Positions 17,668 to 26,640 of a DNA stretch of 64,000 nucleotides are shown in pieces. How positions within the stretch are numbered: the stretch's first letter is position 1; every line of letters starts with the position of its first letter. The stretch spans positions 1 through 64,000 of the forward strand of contig CALKRN010000010.1 in assembly GCA_937989665.1 (NCBI GenBank), in the 5' to 3' direction. Below the pieces are notes generated by a model that searched no databases, had not been told where the DNA came from, and saw nothing but the letters and a program-made list of their open reading frames with translations. The translations under genes were made by a program, and so were the position numbers. This DNA is from an uncultured Desulfomicrobiaceae bacterium. GTDB taxonomy: Bacteria > Desulfobacterota > Desulfovibrionia > Desulfovibrionales > Desulfomicrobiaceae.

Positions 17668-19656
17668 ATGACTCGTGCTGCTTCTCCCCTGGACCACCGT
17701 GCCGTGGAAGTCCTCAAAGGGCTCATTCTCGATACGGTCCACCGCGCCCGTTCCGGGCATCCTGGTGGCGCCCTCTCCTCTGCGGACTTCGCTTATGTCC
17801 TTTTCCACCGCTACCTAAACTTTGACCCCGATGATCCGGCGTGGTGGAACCGCGACCGCTTTGTCCTCTCCGCTGGCCACGAGTCGGCCTTGCTCTACAG
17901 CCTGCTCGTTTTCTGCGGCTTTCTGCACCCCAACGACCTGGAGCAATTCCGCCAATGGGGAAGCCGCACCCCCGGGCATCCCGAACGCGGCCTTACCCCA
18001 GGGGTGGAGTGCACAACCGGCCCCTTGGGCCAAGGCGTGGCCATGGCCACCGGAATGGCCATTGCCGAGGCGTTTGTGCGCCACACCACCCATCTGGAAT
18101 TCACGAACCATTTTACCTATTGCCTCGCCTCGGATGGGGACCTCCAGGAACCGGTGGCCCTTGGGGCGGCGGCGATTGCCGGCCGTCTTGGCCTGGGCCG
18201 GCTCATCGTCTATTATGACAGCAATGCCGTGCAGTTGGCTGGTCCGACCCATCTGGCTGATGCCACGGACTATGCCGGCGTCTTCCGGGCCATGGGCTGG
18301 CAGGTGCAAGAAATCGACGGCCATGACCACAAGGCCATCGCTGCCGCCATCGAAGCGGCTCAGGCCGAAACAACCCGACCGTCGCTTATCATCGGCCACA
18401 CCGTCATGGCCAAAGGTTGCGCCACCATGGAAGGGAATTTCGAGACCCACGGCGCGCCCCTGCCCGAGGCAGAACTCTTCCGCACCAAGGCCTGTTTGCA
18501 GCTCCCCCAAGAAGCGAGTTTTGTCCTGCCAGAAGAGGTCATAACCCATTTCCGCCGCCGCTTTCCCGAGCTGCGAGCTCGTCGCGTAGCCTGGAATGCC
18601 CAAGTGGCCGCCCTCCAGACTGACCCTGCCATGGCCGCTCGCCTTGCCGAGGTCCAACAGCCAACCTGGGAACGGCGCTTCACCTGGCCGCGCTTCGCCC
18701 CGGACAAGGTCATGGCCACGCGCACGGCCTTTGGCGCCTGCCTTATGGCCCTGGCCCAACAACTCCCCCATCTCATCGGTGGCTCCGCCGACCTCGATCC
18801 TTCCAACCAAACCGCCAAATTCCGCGATACCTTTGGCATCTTCCACGCCCAAACCAACCCCACAGGCCGGAATATCTGCTTTGGGGTGCGCGAGTTCCCC
18901 ATGGGCGCCATCGTCAATGGCCTTGCCCTCCATGGCGGCATCGTCCCCTTTGGAGCGACCTTCCTCGTCTTCTCCGACTACGAGCGCAACGCCATCCGCA
19001 TGAGCGCCCTCCAAGAGCTTCCAGTCCTGCATATCTTCACCCATGACTCCTTTTATGTAGGTGAAGATGGCCCCACCCACCAACCCGTAGAACACCTCTG
19101 GTCCTTGCGTCTTATCCCCAATTTGCTTGTCTTTCGCCCGGCCGATGCCCGGGAAACCGCGGCCTGCCTCAGCCTGGCCTTGCGCCAGCCCTCCCGCCCC
19201 TCGGTCTTTGCCTTTACCCGCCAAAACCTACCGGTGCTTGACCTCGTCCCAGAAGAAGAAATGGAAGAGCGCGTGGCCCGGGGCGGCTATATTCTCCTTG
19301 AGCCCACCCACCGGCCGGTGGAGGTCATCGTCCTTGCCACCGGTTCGGAGGTCCACCTCGCTCTCGCCGCCGCCCGTCTCCTGCCCGAAGAAGGTATACG
19401 GGTGGTATCCATCCCCTGCTTGGAGCTCTTTGCCGAGCAACCCGAGGACTACCGCCGTCTGGTCCTGCCCAAATCTGTCACCCGCCGCGTGGCCGTGGAG
19501 GCCGGGGTAACTGCACCGTGGTACCAGTACGTCGGCCCCTGTGGCCAAGTCCTCGGCATCGATCATTTTGGCGCTTCTGCCCCGGCACATGTACTCCAAG
19601 AGCGCTACGGTTTCACCCCGGACAATCTCGCCCGCATTATCGCCCAAACCCGCTAG
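17668..19656 (+). CDS. tkt: Transketolase
   Basis: A 662-residue thiamine-diphosphate enzyme that moves two-carbon units between sugar phosphates. The N-terminal half has SGHPGGALSSADF and the ThDP/Mg motif CLASDGDLQEPVALGAAA...YYDSNAVQL. The middle domain has GGSADLDPSNQT, and the pyrimidine-domain signature THDSFYVGEDGPTHQPVEHL is complete. The C-terminal domain has VIVLATGSEVHLA. Length matches the family (about 660). It lies between rpiB and glpX, forming a pentose-phosphate/gluconeogenic operon that allows pentose synthesis from triose and hexose phosphates. Confidence 0.97.
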   Translation: MTRAASPLDHRAVEVLKGLILDTVHRARSGHPGGALSSADFAYVLFHRYLNFDPDDPAWWNRDRFVLSAGHESALLYSLLVFCGFLHPNDLEQFRQWGSRTPGHPERGLTPGVECTTGPLGQGVAMATGMAIAEAFVRHTTHLEFTNHFTYCLASDGDLQEPVALGAAAIAGRLGLGRLIVYYDSNAVQLAGPTHLADATDYAGVFRAMGWQVQEIDGHDHKAIAAAIEAAQAETTRPSLIIGHTVMAKGCATMEGNFETHGAPLPEAELFRTKACLQLPQEASFVLPEEVITHFRRRFPELRARRVAWNAQVAALQTDPAMAARLAEVQQPTWERRFTWPRFAPDKVMATRTAFGACLMALAQQLPHLIGGSADLDPSNQTAKFRDTFGIFHAQTNPTGRNICFGVREFPMGAIVNGLALHGGIVPFGATFLVFSDYERNAIRMSALQELPVLHIFTHDSFYVGEDGPTHQPVEHLWSLRLIPNLLVFRPADARETAACLSLALRQPSRPSVFAFTRQNLPVLDLVPEEEMEERVARGGYILLEPTHRPVEVIVLATGSEVHLALAAARLLPEEGIRVVSIPCLELFAEQPEDYRRLVLPKSVTRRVAVEAGVTAPWYQYVGPCGQVLGIDHFGASAPAHVLQERYGFTPDNLARIIAQTR

Positions 19657-19665
19657 GAGGACTTC

Positions 19666-20646
19666 ATGGAAGCCCCGCAACACAACCTGGCTCTGGACCT
19701 CGTGCGTGTCACCGAGGCCGCAGCCTTGGCCGCAGGCCGATGGCTCGGCAAGGGGGCCAAAGAAGAAGGTGACCGTGCTGCCGTTGATGCCATGCGGCTC
19801 TGTTTTAGTACGCTCGATATCGCGGGCCGCATCATCATCGGTGAAGGCGAAAAGGACAAAGCACCGATGCTCTACAACGGGGAACTCGTGGGCACGGGTC
19901 GAGGACCTGCCGTGGATATTGCCGTGGACCCAGTGGAGGGTACCAATCTCCTCGCCTATGGCCGACCCAATGCCATTGCGGTCGTTGGTGCCGCGCCTTC
20001 CGGCAGCATGTACAACCCTGGGCCGAGCTACTACATGCAAAAGCTCGTCGTCCCTGCTGAGGCCAAAGGCTTGGTGGACCTCGACGCCCCGGTGGCCGAC
20101 AATCTCGCCCAAGTAGCCAAAGCCCTTGGCAAAAAGGTGGAAGACCTGGTCGTGTTTGTCCTGGACAAACCACGCCACAAACAACTCATCGAGGATATCC
20201 GCCGCGCCGGAGCGCGCATCCAACTCCACACCGATGGTGATGTGGCGGGCGCGCTCATGGCCGTGGACCCGCTTTCCCCAGTGGACATCATGATGGGCAC
20301 CGGCGGCACGCCAGAAGGGGTGCTCTCGGCCTGCGCCATCAAGGCCCTTGGCGGTGAGATCCTCGGCCGACTCGATCCCCAATCGGACCTCGAGCGCCGT
20401 CGCATCCTGGAGTACGCGGTGGACCTCAAGGAAATCCTCACGACGGACACCTTGGTACGCAGTGATGACGTCTTCTTTGCGGCCACAGGCATTTCTGGCG
20501 GGACGTTTTTGGCCGGCGTCACCTACACCGGACGCGGGGCCACCACCCACTCCCTGGTGCTCCGAGGCAAAACGGGCACCATCCGCCGTATTTCCTCTAC
20601 CCACCAGTGGGAAAAACTGCTCCGTTTTTCATCGATTCAGTACTAA
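19666..20646 (+). CDS. glpX: Fructose-1,6-bisphosphatase class II
   Basis: A 326-residue member of the GlpX family, which hydrolyses fructose 1,6-bisphosphate in gluconeogenesis. Motifs: LGKGAKEEGDRAAVDAMR, the metal/phosphate site IIIGEGEKDKAPML, AVDPVEGTNLLAYG, and MGTGGTPEGVLSACAIKAL. Normal length (E. coli GlpX has 336). AGGAGG precedes the ATG, 9 nt after tkt. Class II enzymes are the usual fructose bisphosphatase of many anaerobes. Confidence 0.96.
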   Translation: MEAPQHNLALDLVRVTEAAALAAGRWLGKGAKEEGDRAAVDAMRLCFSTLDIAGRIIIGEGEKDKAPMLYNGELVGTGRGPAVDIAVDPVEGTNLLAYGRPNAIAVVGAAPSGSMYNPGPSYYMQKLVVPAEAKGLVDLDAPVADNLAQVAKALGKKVEDLVVFVLDKPRHKQLIEDIRRAGARIQLHTDGDVAGALMAVDPLSPVDIMMGTGGTPEGVLSACAIKALGGEILGRLDPQSDLERRRILEYAVDLKEILTTDTLVRSDDVFFAATGISGGTFLAGVTYTGRGATTHSLVLRGKTGTIRRISSTHQWEKLLRFSSIQY

Positions 20647-20657
20647 AAGGAGGCAAG

Positions 20658-21209
20658 ATGGACGCAACTGCATACACCCTCTTTAGCGGTGGGGCCCCTG
20701 GCACGGAGGCCGAATTTGGCCGCCAAGCAGAGCACTATGGAATCCAAGAAGTCACCTATACCTTTGATGGCCATAAAATTGAGCGCACTCGGGGGCTGCG
20801 GGTCCTCACCCCAGAGGAGCTCATGCGCAAAGATGTCAGCTTGAGTTATGTCTCGAAGCTCTTAGGTCGCACCTTCACCAATGCACCGCTCATGCGCAAA
20901 ATCCTCCAAACCATTATGTACCAGGTTGAGGCTGGCCATGAGATTTTTGTCGTGGGCACCATCATGCCCGATGGGACGGTCCGGGGCGGCACGGGTTGGG
21001 GCACCGAATTCGCTAAAATTTGCAACAAGCCCCTGTACACCTTCGACCAATCCAAGGCCGCATGGTTCCGCTGGGATGGCGACACCTGGGAACCCTACAG
21101 TCTCCCCCGCATTACTGCCCTGCACTTCTGCGGCACGGGGACCCGTTTTCTTGAAGACTCGGGCCGCCAGGCCATCGCCGACCTCTTTGCCCGTAGTTTC
21201 CGCAGCTAA
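20658..21209 (+). CDS. Hypothetical protein with SLOG/DprA-like nucleotide-binding motif
   Basis: A 183-residue soluble protein. The N-terminus YTLFSGGAPGTEAEFGRQAE has the GG-x-x-G-x-(D/E) pattern of SLOG (LOG/DprA-like Rossmann) domains that bind nucleotides. A later segment, IMPDGTVRGGTGWGTEFAK, could be the second binding loop. The C-terminus resembles the ALHFCGTGTR pattern. AAAGGAGG precedes the ATG, 11 nt after glpX, so it is probably the last gene of the rpiB-tkt-glpX operon. The function is unknown; the fold call is tentative. Confidence 0.75.
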   Translation: MDATAYTLFSGGAPGTEAEFGRQAEHYGIQEVTYTFDGHKIERTRGLRVLTPEELMRKDVSLSYVSKLLGRTFTNAPLMRKILQTIMYQVEAGHEIFVVGTIMPDGTVRGGTGWGTEFAKICNKPLYTFDQSKAAWFRWDGDTWEPYSLPRITALHFCGTGTRFLEDSGRQAIADLFARSFRS

Positions 21210-21248
21210 CCGCGCCCTCACATCGCGACGGCGTGGATTCTTCACTCT

Positions 21249-21273
21249 GGGAGGTCGGCTCTGCTGACCTCCC
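21249..21273 (+). terminator. Hairpin after the glpX operon
   Basis: GGGAGGTC (21249-21256) pairs with GACCTCCC (21266-21273) across a 9-nt loop that can pair further. It is 40 nt after the last stop of the operon. No T-run follows, so it is a weak terminator candidate or simply part of the repeat-rich region. Confidence 0.35.
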
Positions 21274-21553
21274 CACGCACTCCACCACCTCGCATCACGC
21301 CAGAGTCACGCCAGAGTATGGTCTTCACCCCACACGCCGTGCCCAGCAATGGAAATACGCGCCTCGGGGCACACTTCCACAGGTACTTGCGAGACTTCGA
21401 CGCTCGAGCGTCATCGCCGCTACGTCGGACGAGGACCAGACTCATCAGGCGTCTTTCCCTGCCGTCGAATCCTGCAGGGAGCTCGGAAGCGGGAGCCAGG
21501 ATGATTTTCGCCACGCCACCATGCTTCGCGGAGCAGTCGCTGCCCCACGGCGA

Positions 21554-21830
21554 GGGCCAAAAACCATTTTTGGCCCACCGTCTCTATCCGCAAGTGTCTT
21601 GAAAATGGTAGGTTGAGCACGCCATTGCGGCCCTAAAAAGGGTTGGGACAGGAGCCTATCCGCAAGTGCACGCTATTGCGCTATCTACAAACGGTACAAC
21701 TATCCTAAAAAGGGTTGGGAGCAGGAGCCTATCCGCAAGTGTCTCTTGAAAATGGTAGATTGAGCACCGGCGCAGGGGCACAAACCATTTGGCCCCACCG
21801 TCTCTGTCCGCCAGGAGACGGCCCCAGAGA
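21554..21830 (+). repeat. Degenerate tandem repeat with period of about 73 bp
   Basis: The motif CTATCCGCAAGTG occurs at 21584, 21656 and 21729, with a diverged CTGTCCGC copy at 21804: spacings 72, 73 and 75. Units 1 and 3 share TTGAAAATGGTAGRTTGAGCAC. Units 1 and 2 share CCTAAAAAGGGTTGGGA and CAGGAGC. The segments before units 1 and 4 share AAACCATTTKGGCCCACCGTCT-like sequence. The array is a mosaic of related units, not an exact tandem repeat. Confidence 0.65.
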
Positions 21831-21845
21831 GACTTCCTTTTCCTT

Positions 21846-23402
21846 TTACAGAGGGGCCCCTTTTGGTGGTATTCCCAAAAAGCGGGCGACCGCTGTGGCG
21901 GTCGCCAGGCCATCAAGCGCCGCGGATACGATCCCTCCAGCATAGCCCGCCCCTTCCCCACAGGGGAACAGTCCTGGAGTGCCAGGGTGCATCCGGGTGG
22001 ACGGCTGGCGCAAAATACGCACCGGTGAACTAGTCCGGGACTCCACCGCCAAGACCTTTGCCTCGGCAGAGGCAAAGCCAGGGTAGCGGTGCTCCCAAGC
22101 GCGCAGGGCCTGGCGCAAGGCCTGGGTGACAAAATCTGGGAGGAGCTCGTGCACCGGAGCTGCCCAACAGCCTGGCAGGTAGGAACTGCGGCCAGGAGCG
22201 GCAATGAGGCGACCCGCTAGGAAATCTGGCACCCGCTGAGCCGGGGCCTTGAGACTGCCGTCCCCCGCGGCGAAGATGTCTTGCTCCAGAGCAGCTTGGA
22301 ATCGCAGCATGGCCAGCGGGTCGTGCGCAGACGCGGGGACGTCGGCAAGCCTCACCTCGGCCACAATCCCCGCATTGGCAAAGGGGGCATTGCGCGCGGC
22401 AAGGCTCATCCCGTTGAGGACGATCTCGCCAGGCGCAGTTGCAGCCGGGACAATGAACCCACCGGGACACATGCAAAAGGAGAAGACTCCCCGGCCGTGG
22501 GCCTGATGGGTAAGACGGTAGCTGGCAGGAGGCAGGAGGGGATGGCGCGGGTGCTGGCGGTAGAAGAGCTGGTCCACGAGTTCCTGGGGGTGCTCGATGC
22601 GCACCCCCAAGGCAAATGGCTTCGGCTCTAACGCAATCCCTTCTTCATGAAGGGCATAGAACACATCACGGGCCGAGTGCCCGGGGGCCAAAATAACGGC
22701 CAACGCCTCCACGGTGCTGCCGTCAGCCAAACGCACGCCGACCACCGCCCCACCGCGCCGCACCAGCCCCACAACATGGGCGCCAAAAAAAACCTTCCCG
22801 CCGCACGCCAAGATGGCCTCACGCATGGCGGCTACAATCCGCGGCAGGACATTGGAGCCAAGGTGGGGGTGGGCATCCACGAGGATATCCGGAGAAGCGC
22901 CAAACTCCACCAGCAAGCGGAGGACCTGACGCGGGTCACCGCGCTTGCTGACCCGCGTCAAGAGCTTGCCGTCGGAATACGCCCCCGCCCCGCCCTCGCC
23001 AAAGCAGTAGTTGGAGTGGGGGTCCACCCGACTCTCGGTATACAGGGGTTTCAGGTCGCGGCGGCGTTGGCGCACCTGCCGCCCGCGCTCGAGGACGATG
23101 GGACGGATACCTGCTTCCAGAAGCCCTAAGGCGGCGAAATATCCTCCTGGCCCAGCCCCGACCACCACCACCGGCCCGCTCGCCAGCGGGCGCGGCTGAA
23201 ACGCTGGGCCGGCCGCTACAGGGGCCTCACCCACCAGCACCCGCAGGACGTACTTCGGCTGCCGGCTGCGGCAATCCAGGGAGCGGCGCAGCACCTGCAC
23301 CGGCGCGGTTGCTGGGGCGCCAGCGGCCTGACGCGCGAGCTCCTCAAGGCGACCTGGCGTAGCCATGGCCTCAAGAGAGAGAGACAATTCCACCGTCGGC
23401 AT
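21846..23402 (-). CDS. FAD-dependent dehydrogenase of the COG2509 type
   Basis: A 518-residue soluble flavoprotein. An N-terminal domain of about 70 residues is followed by the dinucleotide-binding fold VVVVGAGPGGYFAALGLLEAG (GAGPGG at residues 82-87). FGEGGAGAYSDGKLLTR and the C-terminal FAD motif GLFPCGEGAGYAGGIVSAALDG come later. These features mark the uncharacterised FAD-dependent dehydrogenase group. GAGGAAGG lies 6 nt before ATG 23402; a start 27 nt upstream is less likely. It is the gene after rpsT, with a terminator between them, so it may have its own promoter or depend on read-through. The substrate is unknown. Confidence 0.85.
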   Translation of the reverse strand: MPTVELSLSLEAMATPGRLEELARQAAGAPATAPVQVLRRSLDCRSRQPKYVLRVLVGEAPVAAGPAFQPRPLASGPVVVVGAGPGGYFAALGLLEAGIRPIVLERGRQVRQRRRDLKPLYTESRVDPHSNYCFGEGGAGAYSDGKLLTRVSKRGDPRQVLRLLVEFGASPDILVDAHPHLGSNVLPRIVAAMREAILACGGKVFFGAHVVGLVRRGGAVVGVRLADGSTVEALAVILAPGHSARDVFYALHEEGIALEPKPFALGVRIEHPQELVDQLFYRQHPRHPLLPPASYRLTHQAHGRGVFSFCMCPGGFIVPAATAPGEIVLNGMSLAARNAPFANAGIVAEVRLADVPASAHDPLAMLRFQAALEQDIFAAGDGSLKAPAQRVPDFLAGRLIAAPGRSSYLPGCWAAPVHELLPDFVTQALRQALRAWEHRYPGFASAEAKVLAVESRTSSPVRILRQPSTRMHPGTPGLFPCGEGAGYAGGIVSAALDGLATATAVARFLGIPPKGAPL

Positions 23403-23427
23403 GCCGCCTTCCTCAGTGCACGCCCAC

Positions 23428-23456
23428 AAAAAAGGCCTGTCCTACTGGGCAGGCCT
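23428..23456 (-). terminator. Rho-independent terminator of rpsT
   Basis: Read on the minus strand: AGGCCTG, a 10-nt loop, CAGGCCT, then a run of six T. The hairpin starts 25 nt after the rpsT stop. The T-run lies just before the start of the downstream flavoprotein gene. Confidence 0.85.
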
Positions 23457-23480
23457 GAAGACAACGAGACGAAGTACGGA

Positions 23481-23756
23481 TTACTGGGCCGCAGCCGCGG
23501 CTTTATTGACGGCAATGGACAGACGGGAAATCTTGCGCGCCGCAGCCCGCCAATGGATAACCTTTTTGCTCGCCGCGCGGTCCAGGACAGACGTCGCCGA
23601 ACCCAACAAGACGCGTGCGGTTTCGATGTCTCCAGCCTCTACGGCTTGGCGTACCGCTTTGACGACATTTTTCACCCGGGTTTTGACCATACGATTGCGC
23701 AACCGGCGCTTTTCGTTTTGACGATGCCGCTTGAGGGCTGATTTGTGATTGGCCAA
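23481..23756 (-). CDS. rpsT: 30S ribosomal protein S20
   Basis: A 91-residue basic protein: [20 protein letters not shown] at the start and the conserved [10 protein letters not shown] and [17 protein letters not shown] segments. S20 binds 16S rRNA early in small-subunit assembly. The start codon is TTG (TTGGCCAATCAC) preceded by AAGGAGAAGGACC. A UUG start is also found in E. coli rpsT, where it takes part in autoregulation of S20 synthesis. Monocistronic, judging by its own promoter and terminator. Confidence 0.97.
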   Translation of the reverse strand: MANHKSALKRHRQNEKRRLRNRMVKTRVKNVVKAVRQAVEAGDIETARVLLGSATSVLDRAASKKVIHWRAAARKISRLSIAVNKAAAAAQ

Positions 23757-23816
23757 GGTCCTTCTCCTTGCGAAATGAAAACGTTCTGTCAGCTGGATGT
23801 CTCTGCAGAGGGCGTC

Positions 23817-23844
23817 TCTATGCCTCTGGTATTGTCATTGTCAA
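23817..23844 (-). promoter_or_regulatory. Candidate promoter of rpsT
   Basis: On the minus strand TTGACA (23844-23839), a 16-nt spacer and CATAGA (23822-23817). The -35 box is perfect and the -10 box weak. It leaves a leader of about 55 nt before the TTG start of rpsT. Between it and the sensor kinase start (24114) is about 270 bp in which no further gene is seen. Confidence 0.55.
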
Positions 23845-24113
23845 GTTTGTGTATGCGTCCAGTACCTTTGGCACTCGGGTTGCTGGGTGAGGAGGAATTG
23901 TAGGGGAGAGATTTGGCCGAGGCGAGCGTGTGGGCGCTGGGCGTTGGAGAAGACGAGCCAGTCGGCCCGTTTCTGGTGGAAGAGGGGAAGGCTTTGCTCA
24001 GCGCTCCCTCTTCCCCGCTCCCGGTAGTCCCGATCCACAAGGCCATCAGTTCGTTCTTGGAATTGCCTAAGCAATACGCTAACCAAGCGCCATCTTTTTT
24101 CCTCGAGGTCAGT

Positions 24114-25886
24114 ATGTCTGCCATACGCCGCGCTATTGGACGATTACTCGTCATTTTCATCTGCTATGCTACCTTGGTGGGGGGGTTGGCCTTCGCCTGG
24201 TTTTCCCTGGAAAAACGCCGCTTCGACGCCGAGGTGGACCGCAAACTCTGGGCAGCGACGACCATCCTCAACGACCTCCTGGCCCCGGATTTTCATGATC
24301 GGGCGCGCACACCCACGAGTATCTCGCTTGAGGAAGAGCTCGAAAACCGACGCAAATGCAACACCCTCAAAGAGGCCCTGGGACTTACGTGGGTGTACAC
24401 CGTCATCCGTACCGAACACGGCCATGTCTTCACCGCTCCCAGCGTCTCTGAGGAAGAAGCGCGGGAACGGGTTTCCTGGTATTTCTATCCCTATGAGAAA
24501 ATTCCCGAAGCCTTTGTCCAGGCCTTGGCGACCAACGGGAGCGCGCTCCTCGAATATACCGATGAATGGGGACGGTTTCGTTCCCTCTGCCGCACCCAAT
24601 ACAGTCCAGGGGGAATCCCCTATCTTGCCTGCGCGGACATGGACATCTCGCGCATCGAGGCCTTTACCACCGACCATCTGCTGATCACGGCGGGCATCGC
24701 CCTCGCGTTCCTTGTCTTGGCCCTTCCGGTAGCCTTGACGGTCCGCAGCCTTTACCGCGAGCACCTGCGCGGCCTCCAAGAGGCCCACGACGCCGTTGCC
24801 GCGCAAGAAGCTACCCTGCGAACCATCCTGGATAGCCTCCCTGTGGGGGTGGCGGTGGTGGACGTGGACACTCGGACTGTAGTCTCCGCAAACCCCAAAC
24901 TCCTCGAGCTCCTCGCGGCTACCCCGGAACAAATTGTGGGGGCTTCGTGTAAAGTCTCGGTATGCACGCAATGTATGCCGGGATGCCCCATCCTCGACGG
25001 CATTTCCCCGGCAAGTCCCGAGCATTTCCTCTCCACCTTTTCCGGACAGAAGGTCCCCGTACTCAAGGCGGTGGTGCCTGCCACCGTGGGCGGAAGAAAC
25101 GTCCTCGTGGAGACCGTGGTGGATATCTCCGCCCAAAAACACTTGGAGAGCGAGCTTCTCCAGGCCAAAGAAGCTGCTGAGGCCGCAGCTCGAGCCAAAG
25201 CACGCTTTCTAGCCGTCATGAGCCATGAGTTGCGCACCCCCCTGGGACAGATCCTCGGCGCGCTCCAGATTCTTCCCCTCATGGATAGCCCTGCGGCACA
25301 AAAACCCATGACTGAGGCCGCTCAAAACGCGGCTCGAAGCCTACTTACCTTGCTCAACGATATCCTCGACCTGGCGGCCTTGGAAGGTGAGGCCGTCACG
25401 CCCTCGCCAGCGGCCCACCCGGTTCACGCGGTCCTCACCCCGATTCTCCAAACCTTCGAGCCCAAGGCCCGAGCCAAAGGCCTCGGTTGGGAAGCTCCGC
25501 CGCACCAGGGAGCAGCCCTTGTCGTGTGCGACGCCACTTTGGTGCGCAAGGTGCTCTTCCACATGACTTCCAACGCCATCAAATTCACCGAACGGGGAAA
25601 GGTGACGCTGGAATCCTGGACCCACGGCCACAACTGGTATGTGGCCATCACAGACACAGGCCAAGGCATCAATCCGCAGCTGCTCGAAACTCTCTTTCAC
25701 CCTTTTACCCAAGGCGATATGGAACTGAATCGCCGCCATGGCGGCAGCGGTGTTGGGCTCGGGATCGCCGCCGGCCTCATGCGCCTGCTTGGCGGGAGCA
25801 TCTGTGTGGACACCGAACCCGGAAGGGGCAGCACCTTTGTGCTGGCCTTCCCCCATGCCGTTGCCAACCCCGAAGCGGTCTTTTAA
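24114..25886 (+). CDS. Membrane sensor histidine kinase with PAS-like domain
   Basis: A 590-residue kinase. TM1 is near residues 11-30 and TM2 near 189-210, enclosing a periplasmic sensor of about 155 residues. A PAS-like domain follows (about 230-350) containing a cysteine cluster VCTQCMPGCPILDG. HisKA has its phosphoacceptor at H371 (AVMSHELRTPLGQI). The ATPase domain follows, with N box FHMTSNAIKFTERG, G1 DTGQGI, F box LFHPFTQGD and G2 GSGVGLGI. GAGGT lies 6 nt before ATG 24114; the frame is open further upstream but that part looks non-coding. No response regulator is adjacent. The glycine-zipper lipoprotein follows after 45 nt. Confidence 0.9.
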   Translation: MSAIRRAIGRLLVIFICYATLVGGLAFAWFSLEKRRFDAEVDRKLWAATTILNDLLAPDFHDRARTPTSISLEEELENRRKCNTLKEALGLTWVYTVIRTEHGHVFTAPSVSEEEARERVSWYFYPYEKIPEAFVQALATNGSALLEYTDEWGRFRSLCRTQYSPGGIPYLACADMDISRIEAFTTDHLLITAGIALAFLVLALPVALTVRSLYREHLRGLQEAHDAVAAQEATLRTILDSLPVGVAVVDVDTRTVVSANPKLLELLAATPEQIVGASCKVSVCTQCMPGCPILDGISPASPEHFLSTFSGQKVPVLKAVVPATVGGRNVLVETVVDISAQKHLESELLQAKEAAEAAARAKARFLAVMSHELRTPLGQILGALQILPLMDSPAAQKPMTEAAQNAARSLLTLLNDILDLAALEGEAVTPSPAAHPVHAVLTPILQTFEPKARAKGLGWEAPPHQGAALVVCDATLVRKVLFHMTSNAIKFTERGKVTLESWTHGHNWYVAITDTGQGINPQLLETLFHPFTQGDMELNRRHGGSGVGLGIAAGLMRLLGGSICVDTEPGRGSTFVLAFPHAVANPEAVF

Positions 25887-25931
25887 AAGGCTTCTGGTTG
25901 CCCTTGAGCCTAACCCGTGGAGGTGTTTCCC

Positions 25932-26387
25932 ATGAAGAACTTGATTCCGGTTGTATTGATCGCCCTTCTCTTGGCCATGCCCTCAGGCTGCGCCACCAAA
26001 GGCCAAACGGGGGCAGTTATCGGTGGATTAGGTGGCGCGGCGGTGGGGGGCCAACTGGGCCCCAAAGACAAACGTCGGCAAAACGCCCTCATTGGCGCTG
26101 CCGTTGGCGCCCTGCTCGGTTATATCGCGGGCAATGAACTCGACAAATACGACCGCGAGCAGGTGTCCTCAGCCCTCGAACACAACCCCTCCGGGCGGAC
26201 AACATCCTGGGTCAATCCTGATACCGGCCGTTCCTATAGCGTCACCCCAGCTCCGGCGTATACGGCCCCCAACAACGATATTTGCCGCGACTTTACCCTC
26301 ACGGGCCAGGACGCTTCAGGCCGCCCGGAGACCATCCATACGAAGGCCTGCCGCAACGCCTACGGCCAATGGGTCCTCATGAACTGA
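25932..26387 (+). CDS. Glycine-zipper 2TM-domain lipoprotein
   Basis: A 151-residue lipoprotein with signal peptide MKNLIPVVLIALLLAMPSGC (Cys20). A glycine zipper follows, GAVIGGLGGAAVGGQLG and LIGAAVGALLGYIAGNELD, the pattern of Rickettsia 17-kDa/SlyB-like outer-membrane proteins. The C-terminal half has RTTSWVNPDTGRSYSVTP and a C-terminal CRNAYGQWVLMN typical of the same family. GTGGAGGTGTTTCCC precedes the ATG. It is followed by a strong terminator. Its role is probably envelope stability. Confidence 0.85.
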   Translation: MKNLIPVVLIALLLAMPSGCATKGQTGAVIGGLGGAAVGGQLGPKDKRRQNALIGAAVGALLGYIAGNELDKYDREQVSSALEHNPSGRTTSWVNPDTGRSYSVTPAPAYTAPNNDICRDFTLTGQDASGRPETIHTKACRNAYGQWVLMN

Positions 26388-26414
26388 ATCCTTACGAACT
26401 GCTCCCACCCCATC

Positions 26415-26448
26415 CACCGTTCCCGCTGGGGAGCGGTGATTTTTTTTT
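26415..26448 (+). terminator. Rho-independent terminator after the glycine-zipper lipoprotein
   Basis: CACCG (26415-26419) and inner TCCC pair with GGGA and CGGTG (26434-26438), followed by a run of nine T from 26440. Confidence 0.88.
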
Positions 26449-26640
26449 GGAGGGAGGCTCGCACTTCCCATGCCCTCCAAGGAAGGAAAATCCAGGGAAT
26501 TCATCGATAATCGAGCTCGCCGCCCCCTTTTGGTATTTTTTTAGGAAACATCTTTACATCTCTGGCGTTCTTAGCTAGAGCTCCTGCAACCCAAATGTAG
26601 TAATTTGTATTTTTGGTTGATGGACAAAATTTCGGAAGGC

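Larger units (their letters stand above)
21210..21845. other. Gene-free region of about 640 bp between convergent operons
   Basis: No convincing coding frame. It holds a hairpin at 21249, a perfect palindrome GACGCTCGAGCGTC (21399-21412), and a perfect 10-bp inverted repeat GGGCCAAAAA/TTTTTGGCCC with a 3-nt loop (21554-21576). The right third is a degenerate repeat array. The long inverted repeat could terminate transcription from both sides, since A- and T-rich arms flank the loop rather than a T-tail. Confidence 0.6.

Noticed and set aside
17815-20604. Two long minus-strand frames opposite tkt and glpX
   Set aside because: tkt and glpX have full family motifs; the antisense frames have none.
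21452-21480. tRNA-like T-arm (GTCGAATCC in a hairpin)
   Set aside because: No acceptor stem, D-arm or anticodon arm could be drawn around it.
21210-21845. CRISPR array
   Set aside because: The roughly 73-bp units are degenerate and mosaic, with no short conserved direct repeat plus unique spacers and no cas genes.
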